Assembly (NCBI RefSeq): GCF_035917235.1
Contig: NZ_CP108423.1
Coordinates: 3,723,001-3,787,000 of the forward strand
DNA: 64,000 bases
Source: Streptomyces sp. NBC_01294
GTDB lineage: Bacteria; Actinomycetota; Actinomycetes; Streptomycetales; Streptomycetaceae
Direction: 5' to 3'
Shown here piece after piece: positions 52,519 to 59,404 of this stretch. A program made the position numbers and the translations under genes. Each line of letters opens with the position of its first letter. The first letter of the stretch is position 1. The notes below the pieces were generated by a model. It saw only the letters and a program-made list of their open reading frames with translations. It had not been told where the DNA came from and did no database searches.

Positions 52519-53363
52519 CGGGGCAGCGTGAGGGTCCAGGCCCCGGGCCGCAGGGTCCACGTGCGGCGGCGGACCGGGCCGGTCATCGCCGCGTCGGCGC
52601 GGTAGCGGAAGTCCGCGCCCGACACCGTCACCGTCTTCGCCCGCACGGTCACCGTCGAGCCGGCGGTGCCACCGCCCGTCCGGACCACGACCTCCGCCGG
52701 ACCGCCGTCGTCCCGGATGCGAACCGAGACGTCCTCCACGGGCTGGTCCACGTCCGCCAGCAGCACTCCGTCGGCCTCCACCCGCAGCCGGTGGTGGCCC
52801 GCGCCCGCGCCGCCGGCCGCCGCCACCGGGCGGGTCAGCGTCCGCACCAGCGAGCGGTACGCACTCCACACCGACGGCCGGGACGGTCGCGCGGCCCGCA
52901 ACGGCGGGATCCGCAGCCCGCCCAGCACCACCCCGTCACTGTCGTCGACCAGCAGGTCGCACATCCGGACCGACCCGTCGAGCACCGCCCGGGCCGCGGT
53001 GACCGCGGACTGCGGCACGCCGAGGGACCGGGCCAGCCCGAGGGAGGCGACGGGCCCCACCGGGATCAGAGCCAGCGCACCCTCGCCCAGCCCGCGCTCC
53101 CGGTGCAGCAGCCCCACGGCCCGCACCAGGGCCCGGTCGTCACCCACGATCACCGGCTGCCGATGGCCCCGGCGGGCCAGAGCCCGCGCAAATTCCTCCT
53201 GCGAATCCGGGAGGCAGATTTTCGCTGCCGCGCCCGCTGACAACACATCTTTCGCGATCCGCACGGACTCGCCGTCCAAACGGCGGGCGACCGGGTCGAC
53301 GAGCACGAGCAGACCGCCTACCGGCGCGCCCGCATGGCTCATGGTGGGCTCTGGAGCCGACAC
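52515..53363 (-). CDS. Diacylglycerol kinase-like protein with degenerate active site
   Basis: A 282-residue protein with the DagK/sphingosine-kinase outline: GGLLVLVDPVARRLDG, SQEEFARALARRGHRQPVIV, ALALIPVGPVASLGLARSLG, and a beta-sandwich end (TVSGADFRYRADAAMTG). The family GGDGT motif is VGDDRAL here and PxGTxNDFAR is PVGPVASLGLAR, so the ATP and catalytic residues are lost. Probably not a working lipid kinase; a lipid-binding or regulatory role is a guess. GTG at 53363 follows GAGGAAGGA. It is divergent from purA. Confidence 0.82.
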   Translation of the reverse strand: MSAPEPTMSHAGAPVGGLLVLVDPVARRLDGESVRIAKDVLSAGAAAKICLPDSQEEFARALARRGHRQPVIVGDDRALVRAVGLLHRERGLGEGALALIPVGPVASLGLARSLGVPQSAVTAARAVLDGSVRMCDLLVDDSDGVVLGGLRIPPLRAARPSRPSVWSAYRSLVRTLTRPVAAAGGAGAGHHRLRVEADGVLLADVDQPVEDVSVRIRDDGGPAEVVVRTGGGTAGSTVTVRAKTVTVSGADFRYRADAAMTGPVRRRTWTLRPGAWTLTLPR

Positions 53364-53386
53364 CTCGGTCCTTCCTCGGGTAGCAT
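53357..53386 (+). promoter_or_regulatory. Candidate purA promoter
   Basis: CCGACA (53357-53362) and TAGCAT (53381-53386) with 18 bases between. Transcription would start near 53393, just before the leader hairpin at 53398, giving a leader of about 130 bases. It overlaps the start of the divergent gene. Confidence 0.35.
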
Positions 53387-53397
53387 CTTTGTGCAAG

Positions 53398-53425
53398 AGG
53401 CCCTTGCGCTATTGCGCCAGGGCCT
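53398..53425 (+). promoter_or_regulatory. Leader hairpin upstream of purA
   Basis: Stem AGGCCCT-t-GCGC with GCGC-c-AGGGCCT: 11 pairs, one mismatch and a TATT loop. No T-run follows, so it is not an obvious terminator. It does not resemble the purine riboswitch. A structure that stabilises or regulates the purA message is possible. Confidence 0.45.
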
Positions 53426-53523
53426 TCGTCTATTCCGGGGTACCGGTCCGACGGCTCAGCCTGCGTACATCGTCGTACGCCCCCTGACCTTGGACATGCC
53501 CCATCCGGAAGAGGTGTACGCCT

Positions 53524-54807
53524 GTGCCCGCTCTTGTGCTGCTCGGAGCTCAGTGGGGTGACGAGGGCAAGGGAAAGGCCACCGACCTGCTCGGTGGATC
53601 CGTTGACTATGTAGTGCGCTACCAGGGCGGCAACAATGCCGGCCACACGGTCGTCGTCGGCGACCAGAAGTACGCGCTGCACCTTCTCCCTTCCGGCATC
53701 CTCTCCCCCGGATGCACCCCGGTCATCGGTAACGGAGTCGTCGTCGACCCGGCCGTCCTGCTCTCCGAGCTGCGCGGTCTGAACGAGCGCGGCATCGACA
53801 CCTCCAAGCTGCTCATCAGCGGCAACGCGCACCTGATCACGCCGTACAACGTCACCCTCGACAAGGTCGGCGAGCGCTTCCTCGGCAAGCGCAAGATCGG
53901 TACGACCGGTCGCGGCATCGGTCCGACCTACGCGGACAAGATCAACCGCATCGGCATCCGCGTGCAGGACCTCTACGACGAGTCGATCCTCACCCAGAAG
54001 GTCGAAGCGGCTCTGGAGGGCAAGAACCAGCTCCTCGCGAAGCTGTACAACCGCCGCGCGATCGACGCCGCCCAGATCGTCGAGGAGATGCTCCAGTACG
54101 CGGAGCAGATCAAGCCGTTCGTCGCCGACACCACCCTGATCCTCAACAACGCGCTGGACGAGGACAAGGTCGTGCTGTTCGAGGGCGGCCAGGGCACCCT
54201 GCTCGACGTCGACCACGGCACCTACCCCTTCGTCACCTCGTCGAACCCGACCGCGGGCGGCGCCTGCACCGGTACCGGCGTGGGCCCGACGAAGATCAGC
54301 CGTGTCATCGGCATCCTCAAGGCCTACACAACCCGAGTCGGCGCGGGCCCGTTCCCGACCGAGCTGTTCGACCAGGACGGCGAGGACCTGCGCCGCATCG
54401 GCGGCGAGCGCGGCGTGACCACCGGTCGCGACCGTCGCTGCGGCTGGTTCGACGCGCCGATCGCACGTTACGCCACCCGTGTGAACGGCCTCACCGACTT
54501 CTTCCTCACCAAGCTGGACGTACTGACCGGCTGGGAGCAGATCCCGGTGTGCGTCGCGTACGAGATCGACGGCAAGCGCGTCGAGGAGCTCCCGTACTCG
54601 CAGACGGACTTCCACCACGCGAAGCCGATCTACGAATACCTCCCCGGCTGGTCCGAGGACATCACCAAGGCCAAGACCTTCGAGGACCTGCCGGCGAACG
54701 CCCAGGCCTACGTCAAGGCCCTGGAGGAGATGTCGGGCGCCCCGATCTCCGCGATCGGCGTCGGCCCCGGCCGCACCGAGACCATCGAGATCAACTCGTT
54801 CCTGTAG
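53524..54807 (+). CDS. purA: Adenylosuccinate synthetase
   Basis: Joins IMP and aspartate with GTP to make adenylosuccinate, the committed step to AMP. 427 residues, full length. GTP site [12 protein letters not shown] (about residue 11), PERF-like LTG and IMP contacts GGNNAGHTV (about 38), [13 protein letters not shown] (about 126), GAGPFPTEL and [15 protein letters not shown] (about 300). GTG start at 53524. It stands alone with its own leader and a downstream hairpin. Confidence 0.98.
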   Translation: MPALVLLGAQWGDEGKGKATDLLGGSVDYVVRYQGGNNAGHTVVVGDQKYALHLLPSGILSPGCTPVIGNGVVVDPAVLLSELRGLNERGIDTSKLLISGNAHLITPYNVTLDKVGERFLGKRKIGTTGRGIGPTYADKINRIGIRVQDLYDESILTQKVEAALEGKNQLLAKLYNRRAIDAAQIVEEMLQYAEQIKPFVADTTLILNNALDEDKVVLFEGGQGTLLDVDHGTYPFVTSSNPTAGGACTGTGVGPTKISRVIGILKAYTTRVGAGPFPTELFDQDGEDLRRIGGERGVTTGRDRRCGWFDAPIARYATRVNGLTDFFLTKLDVLTGWEQIPVCVAYEIDGKRVEELPYSQTDFHHAKPIYEYLPGWSEDITKAKTFEDLPANAQAYVKALEEMSGAPISAIGVGPGRTETIEINSFL

Positions 54808-54823
54808 GCAGGACACGCACCAC

Positions 54824-54862
54824 CGGAGGGGCGGGACGCGCACGGCGCGCCCCGCCCCTCCG
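54824..54862 (+). terminator. Hairpin terminator after purA
   Basis: CGGAGGGGCGGG (54824-54835) pairs perfectly with 54851-54862 around a 15-base loop that can itself fold. It starts 17 bases after the purA stop. No T-run. Confidence 0.6.
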
Positions 54863-54998
54863 TCGTACCCGCCGTACCCGCTGACGCTGACGCGGGCGGC
54901 ACTGATAAGAAACTTTCCGCATCCGGTCACATTCGTGCCGGGCCGTCCGTCAGTGCTGTGGAGACGCCGATCCGAACGATCCGAAGGAGACAGCAGCC

Positions 54999-55523
54999 AT
55001 GACGGACACCCAGAACGCCTCGGACAACTCGAACACCTCGAACACCTCGATCTCGCGGATGCCCAACCCGGCCGAGTTCGTCCCCGAACTGAACGACATC
55101 AGCGCCGCCCTCTTCCGGGCGACGGGCAACCGCTCGGTGCCGCGCAAGACGATCAGCCTCGTCCACCTGCGCGCCGGGCAGATCGTCCACAACACCTACC
55201 TGACCATCCTGAACACCGGCTTCCTGCGCAAGGCCGGGGAGACCGAGGAGCGCATCACCGCCGTCTCCTCCTGGCAGGACGCCCCCTACTTCACCGAGGC
55301 CGAGCGCGCCGCCCTCGCCCTGGTGGAGGCCACCCTCCAGCCCGCCCCGCGCGGCACGGAGCGCGTCTCCGACGAGCTGTACGCCGAGGTGGCCAGGCAC
55401 TACGACGAGAAGGCCATCGCCACGCTCACCATCGCGATCGGCCAGATCAACTTCTACATCGCCCTGGCGGTCATCGGGAAGCCGCAGCCGGTCACCTCGC
55501 TGGCCGACGAGCAGTGGGACTGA
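54999..55523 (+). CDS. Carboxymuconolactone decarboxylase-fold protein without active-site cysteines
   Basis: A 174-residue AhpD/CMD-like helical protein (VHLRAGQIVHNTYLTILNTG, EERITAVSSWQDAPYFTEAE, ATLTIAIGQINFYIALAVIG). In AhpD-like enzymes the helix after LRxSQ holds CxxC; here LRAGQIVHNTYLTI has no Cys, and the whole protein has none. It may be a structural or binding member. The N-terminus has a short Asn/Ser/Thr repeat (SDNSNTSNTSI) encoded by 9-base units. ATG after GAAGGAGA. Confidence 0.82.
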   Translation: MTDTQNASDNSNTSNTSISRMPNPAEFVPELNDISAALFRATGNRSVPRKTISLVHLRAGQIVHNTYLTILNTGFLRKAGETEERITAVSSWQDAPYFTEAERAALALVEATLQPAPRGTERVSDELYAEVARHYDEKAIATLTIAIGQINFYIALAVIGKPQPVTSLADEQWD

Positions 55524-55548
55524 AGAACCCGGCAGACCCCGGTGACGC

Positions 55549-55584
55549 CGGAGGGGCGGCACGCCCGCGCGTGCCGCCCCTCCG
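55549..55584. terminator. Bidirectional terminator
   Basis: A perfect 16-bp stem, CGGAGGGGCGGCACGC and its complement, with a four-base loop CCGC, between the converging CMD-like gene and the first secreted PKD protein gene. Confidence 0.8.
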
Positions 55585-55600
55585 CGTACTCACCGGTGGA

Positions 55601-57298
55601 TCAGTTGGATTCGTAGACCCCGAAGAGGTCGACGATCAGGTCGACGTCCTTCCAACCCTGGTTCCAGTAGTGGACGATGGCGTGCTCGCCCGCGCTCGCC
55701 TGCACCAGGTTCGGGACGGTCTTGCCCGCCGTCCAGTTCAGGACGGAGGAGTTGGGACGGGGCGGCTGCGGCGCGTCGGGGTGGTCGTTCAGCAGCCACG
55801 GGAACGGGCTCGGGGCGACCGAGAGGAACCCGGCCTCCTTCGTGTTGGTGACCGTGGTGTTCAGCGCGATGGCCTCGACCCCCTCGGCGTCCGAATCCGG
55901 GGCGAACCACTGCGCGATGTAACCGCGGGCCGGCACGGGCCCTTCGCCGTACCAGCTCTCGGGGTCGCGGGTGTCGATCGTCCGCACCGGGGCGAACGGC
56001 GTGAAGGCCGCCTTGCCGGCCGGGCTGTAGTAGCCGACGATGTCGACGACCACGTCGGCGCCGGCCCAGGCACCGTTGCGGATGGAGATCTTCCCGTCCG
56101 GACCGACCGGCACGATCACCGCGTTGGCGACCGTCTGACCTGCGGCGAAGTTCACGTTGGACGTGACCGGCGCCTGCTGGCCGCTCGGGTAGGCGCTCAG
56201 GTGACCGTCCTGCCGCGGGTTGGTGACGGTCATGTTCAGCGCCACGGCGGTGATCCCGGCCGGGACACCGTTCTTGCCCGAGATCTGCACGTCGAACGCG
56301 CTCTGCCCAGCGACCTGGCCCTTGGCCGCGCCGAGGCCCTCGCGGGTGTCGACGGCGCGGACCGGGGTCAGCGAGGTGTAGCCGCTGGCCTCGGACTGGG
56401 TGAAGTAGCCGGTGACGTCCGCGATCAGGTCGACCGAACCCCAGCCGCCGTTGAAGAGCTCCACGTGGCCGTCGGTGCCCACCGGCACGATGACCAGGTT
56501 CGGGACGGACTGGCCGGCCGTGTAGTTGAGGTTCGACGTGATCGGCCGCTCGGAGCCCGCGCCGGGCCAGGCCGTGACGTGACCGTCGGCGACGGTGTTG
56601 GTGACGGTGACGTTGAGGACGACCGCCTGGACGCCGGCGGGGACCTTGGCGTTCCCGGCCACCTTCACACGGGCCGTGCCGCGGGGAGCGACCTTGGCCG
56701 CCACCGCGCCGGTGCCGTTACGGGTGTCCAGCAGCCGGGTCGGGGCGTGCGGGGTGAAGTCGCTGCCCCGCGTGAGGAACGGGAGCGTGTTGACGGCCTT
56801 GACTCCATTGGCGGCGTCGGTCACCGTCACCGTGACCTTGTACTCGCCGAGCTTCGCGTACGTGTGGACGTGCTCCACCACGCCGGAGCCGTTGGCGGTC
56901 GACTTCTCGACCTTCCCGTCGCCCCAGTCGATGACGACGTCGAGCGGGACGTCCTCGCTCGTGATCTCCGACTGGAGCACCACGCCGTGCGCGGTGATGG
57001 CCACGCCTTCGACACCCACGGCGAGGCCCGGGTTCCCCGCCACGGACTGCGCCTGGGCCCCCGCGGCCTTGTTCTTGCCCGCCGGCAGCGCCGTGCGGAC
57101 GGTCCGGTCGGCAGGGCTGCGGAAGGTCTGGGCGGCAGCCGCCCTGGCCTTGTCCAGAGCGCCGGCGGCGGGCGAGGACGCCCCACCTGCGGCGGGCCCG
57201 GCAGCGGGCCCGGCAGGAGCGGCCTGAGCCGTGCCCGGCAGGAGCCCCACACCCGCCGCCACGAGGGCAGCGGAAATCACGAATCGGCGATTGCGCAC
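55601..57298 (-). CDS. Secreted PKD-domain protein with three LDTR/GYF repeats (copy 1)
   Basis: A 565-residue exported protein. Sec signal peptide (VRNRRFVISAALVAAGVGLL, cleavage near TAQAAP). A pro-region with PADRTVRTALPAG, then a PKD-like domain (about 105-180: VDWGDGKVEKS-type strand and HTYAKLGEYKVTVTVTD). Three modules follow, each about 125-140 residues, starting TRLLDTRNGTG or VRAVDTREGLG and ending DVTGYF, DIVGYY or DLFGVY. The third is more diverged and Trp-rich. No sortase motif or catalytic set. GTG at 57298 follows GGGGGGA. A wall-associated or binding role is inferred. Copy 2 lies at 59405-61060. Confidence 0.88.
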   Translation of the reverse strand: MRNRRFVISAALVAAGVGLLPGTAQAAPAGPAAGPAAGGASSPAAGALDKARAAAAQTFRSPADRTVRTALPAGKNKAAGAQAQSVAGNPGLAVGVEGVAITAHGVVLQSEITSEDVPLDVVIDWGDGKVEKSTANGSGVVEHVHTYAKLGEYKVTVTVTDAANGVKAVNTLPFLTRGSDFTPHAPTRLLDTRNGTGAVAAKVAPRGTARVKVAGNAKVPAGVQAVVLNVTVTNTVADGHVTAWPGAGSERPITSNLNYTAGQSVPNLVIVPVGTDGHVELFNGGWGSVDLIADVTGYFTQSEASGYTSLTPVRAVDTREGLGAAKGQVAGQSAFDVQISGKNGVPAGITAVALNMTVTNPRQDGHLSAYPSGQQAPVTSNVNFAAGQTVANAVIVPVGPDGKISIRNGAWAGADVVVDIVGYYSPAGKAAFTPFAPVRTIDTRDPESWYGEGPVPARGYIAQWFAPDSDAEGVEAIALNTTVTNTKEAGFLSVAPSPFPWLLNDHPDAPQPPRPNSSVLNWTAGKTVPNLVQASAGEHAIVHYWNQGWKDVDLIVDLFGVYESN

Positions 57299-57337
57299 CG
57301 AATTCCCCCCAATTTTGCTGTTGACAGCCAAACAATC

Positions 57338-57359
57338 GAACAAGTTCGAAACCTTGTTC
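57338..57359. promoter_or_regulatory. Inverted repeat in leader of secreted protein copy 1
   Basis: GAACAAG-TTCGAAAC-CTTGTTC between the two divergent genes. It could be an operator or a leader hairpin of the secreted-protein message. Copy 2 has no counterpart. Confidence 0.45.
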
Positions 57360-57378
57360 AGGGTACAGATGATCACGG
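57359..57378 (-). promoter_or_regulatory. Conserved upstream box of secreted protein copy 1
   Basis: CAGGGTACAGATGATCACGG (plus strand) is closely matched by CAGAGTACATAGATCATCACGG upstream of copy 2 at 61101-61122, with two extra bases. On the minus strand this is CCGTGATsATCT, then GTACyCTG. It probably holds a shared promoter or operator. Confidence 0.5.
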
Positions 57379-57491
57379 CCTCGACGGTCTCGGGGGGCGG
57401 GTTCCGGGTGGCCGGAAATATGATGTCCACGGGCTGTGCGCGCAGCGGAAGCAGGGACGGACGGACGGATGGATGCACCTCGGAGCGTTCC

Positions 57492-58316
57492 GTGACTCCG
57501 CGCCGCGCACCGCGGGGAGCCAGCGCCGACCTGCTCAGCACCCTCGGGCGGCTCGCGGCCCAGGCACGCGCAGGGGTCGAGCTGCAGCAGGCCCGGGTGG
57601 AACTGGCCGAGGCGCTGCAGCGCGAGCTGCTGCCGGCCACGCTGCCCGCGGTGCCGGGGCTGCGGACCGCCGCCCGGTACGCGCCCGCCCGCAACGGTCT
57701 GGACATCGGCGGCGACTGGTACGACGGCTTCCGGCTGCCCGGGGGCCCTCTCGCCTTCTGCATCGGCGACGTCCAGGGACACGACGTGGAGGCAGCCGCC
57801 TTCATGGGGCAGGTCCGGATCTGTCTGCGCGCCGTGGCCGCCGTCATCACCGATCCGGGCGAGGTGCTGAGCCGGGCCAACGAGGTGCTGATCTCCATGG
57901 ACCGCGAGCTCTTCGCCACCTGCAGTCTGCTCCGCTTCGACCCGGACACGCGTGAGCTGGAGAGCGCCCGGGCCGGCCACGTGCCCTCCGTCTGGGCCAC
58001 GGTCGACGGCCGCTACGGGATATCCGAGGACGCCGGCGGGCTGCCGCTGAACCTGATGCCCGGGTCGGGATACGCGGTGACCCGGCGGCGGCTGACGACC
58101 GCGGGCTCGATCGTCCTGCTCACGGACGGCGTGGTCGAGGGGCCGAAGTTCCCGATCGAGAGGGGGCTGGAGCGCGTGGCCCGGGTCGTCAGGGAAGGGG
58201 CGGGCACCGATCCCGACGAGCTGGCCGCCGAGGTGATGAAGGTGGCCGACTCCACCGGCCACTCCGACGACGCGGCGGTACTCGTCCTCAGCCACGACGA
58301 GGCCGCACCCCGCTAG
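57492..58316 (+). CDS. SpoIIE/PP2C-type phosphatase without a sensor domain
   Basis: A 274-residue protein. A short helical start (LLSTLGRLAAQARAGVELQQ, ARVELAEALQRELLPA, the usual linker to PP2C_SIG domains) leads into a complete catalytic domain: NGLDIGGDWYDGF, FCIGDVQGHDVEAAA, ESARAGHVPSVW, IVLLTDGVVEG and GHSDDAAVLVL, with all the metal-binding Asp. GTG at 57492 with GGAG upstream. There is no PAS, GAF or membrane part, unlike most streptomycete relatives. The MASE1 gene 43 bases later may supply it. Targets are expected to be anti-anti-sigma-like proteins. Confidence 0.88.
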   Translation: MTPRRAPRGASADLLSTLGRLAAQARAGVELQQARVELAEALQRELLPATLPAVPGLRTAARYAPARNGLDIGGDWYDGFRLPGGPLAFCIGDVQGHDVEAAAFMGQVRICLRAVAAVITDPGEVLSRANEVLISMDRELFATCSLLRFDPDTRELESARAGHVPSVWATVDGRYGISEDAGGLPLNLMPGSGYAVTRRRLTTAGSIVLLTDGVVEGPKFPIERGLERVARVVREGAGTDPDELAAEVMKVADSTGHSDDAAVLVLSHDEAAPR

Positions 58317-58359
58317 CGCGTGTCACGCCCGGCCCGGGCCGGGGCTGTTGTCTGATGCT

Positions 58360-59319
58360 GTGGTGCGCATCGAGGAATGGCGACGTTTCCCCGCGGTCCT
58401 TCTTCCGATCCTCGCCGTCGCCATCGCCTACTACGCCAGCGGATGGCTCGGCCTGCACCAGCGCGTGGTCGTCGACGGCGCCGAGGTCACGCCCCTGTGG
58501 CCGCCCACCGGCATCGCCGTCGCCGCCCTGCTCTGGATGGGCCTTCGGGTGTGGCCGGGGATCGCCCTCGGCGCGTACCTCGCCATCGAGCGGATCAGCG
58601 ACGTCGACTTCCCCAGCCTCGGCATCATCGCGGGGAACACCCTCGCCCCGGTATGCGCGTACCTGATGCTCCGCAAGGCGGGCTTCCGCATCGAGATGGA
58701 CCGGCTGCGGGACGCCCTGGCGCTGGTCTTCCTGGGCGGTCTGCTGCCGATGCTGATCAGCGCGACAGCCGGAACCTGGACGCTGGTGCTCTCCGGCGAC
58801 ATGCCGATGATCCGGTTCTGGCCGGTCTGGTCGGCCTGGTGGGCCGGAGACGCCATGGGGGTGCTCGTGGTGACCCCGCTGCTGCTCGTCCTGGGCAGGG
58901 CCCGGCGGCTTTGGGACGGCTACCGAGCGGCCGAGGCGGCGGCCCTGATGGCCACGACCGTGATCGTCGCCCTCGTGGCCACCCGGAGCTCCATCTCCCT
59001 GCTCTTCCTCGTCTTCCCGGTGATCATCTGGGCCGCCGTGCGGTTCCAGCTCGCCGGGTCCGCGCCGTGCACCCTGCTGGTGTCGGTCCTGGCGATCGCG
59101 GCGGCGACCGAGCGCGCCGGACAGTTCTCCGAGCACAGCCTCCTGGGGATCATGGTCAACCTCCAGGCCCTCAACGGGGCGGCGGCCCTGACCGGGCTGC
59201 TGCTGTCGGCGCTCGTCACCGAGCAGAACAACGTCCGCCTGAAGATCGAGCAGGTCTGCGAGGACCTGGCCGAACTGGTGGAACACCTGGCACAGGGCGG
59301 CAGACCGCCCGAACGCTGA
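58360..59319 (+). CDS. MASE1 membrane sensor without output domain
   Basis: A 319-residue protein, nearly all membrane: about eight helices (PAVLLPILAVAIAYYASGWL, LWPPTGIAVAALLWMGLRVW, MGVLVVTPLLLVLGRARRLW, ISLLFLVFPVIIWAAVRFQL). LWPPTGIA and WWAGDAMGVLVVTP are MASE1 hallmarks. It ends after a 35-residue amphipathic tail (QNNVRLKIEQVCEDLAELVE), with no kinase, GGDEF or phosphatase domain. The start is uncertain (GTG at 58360 chosen; TTG 58348 possible). It is 43 bases after the PP2C gene, probably one operon. Confidence 0.85.
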   Translation: MVRIEEWRRFPAVLLPILAVAIAYYASGWLGLHQRVVVDGAEVTPLWPPTGIAVAALLWMGLRVWPGIALGAYLAIERISDVDFPSLGIIAGNTLAPVCAYLMLRKAGFRIEMDRLRDALALVFLGGLLPMLISATAGTWTLVLSGDMPMIRFWPVWSAWWAGDAMGVLVVTPLLLVLGRARRLWDGYRAAEAAALMATTVIVALVATRSSISLLFLVFPVIIWAAVRFQLAGSAPCTLLVSVLAIAAATERAGQFSEHSLLGIMVNLQALNGAAALTGLLLSALVTEQNNVRLKIEQVCEDLAELVEHLAQGGRPPER

Positions 59320-59370
59320 GCGCTCGAACACTGAGTGCCCGAACGCCGGGTGCCCGAACGCAGGGTGCCC
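59311..59370. repeat. 15-base tandem repeat over the MASE1 stop codon
   Basis: Four units begin GAACGC or GAACAC at 59311, 59326, 59341 and 59356. The first holds the TGA stop of the MASE1 gene; the second adds another in-frame TGA. The last merges with the terminator stem. Confidence 0.85.
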
Positions 59371-59397
59371 CGGGGGCGGCGTCCCCGGGGCACCCTG
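59361..59397. terminator. Bidirectional terminator
   Basis: A perfect 15-bp stem CAGGGTGCCCCGGGG and complement around a seven-base loop GCGGCGT, between the converging MASE1 gene and secreted protein copy 2. Confidence 0.8.
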
Positions 59398-59404
59398 CGT
59401 TGGG

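Noticed and set aside
50599..52869. A 756-residue open frame on the minus strand over the P450 and the genes after it
   Set aside because: Most of it is the antisense of a clear P450; only the part from 52518 to about 51900 has independent support. Long antisense frames are expected at this GC content.
53398..53425. Purine riboswitch before purA
   Set aside because: No conserved riboswitch core or loop sequences; it is a simple hairpin.
54935..57955. A frame of over 1000 residues on the plus strand across the secreted protein gene
   Set aside because: It is the shadow of the minus-strand PKD protein; composition is Arg/Gly/Asp-rich without domains.
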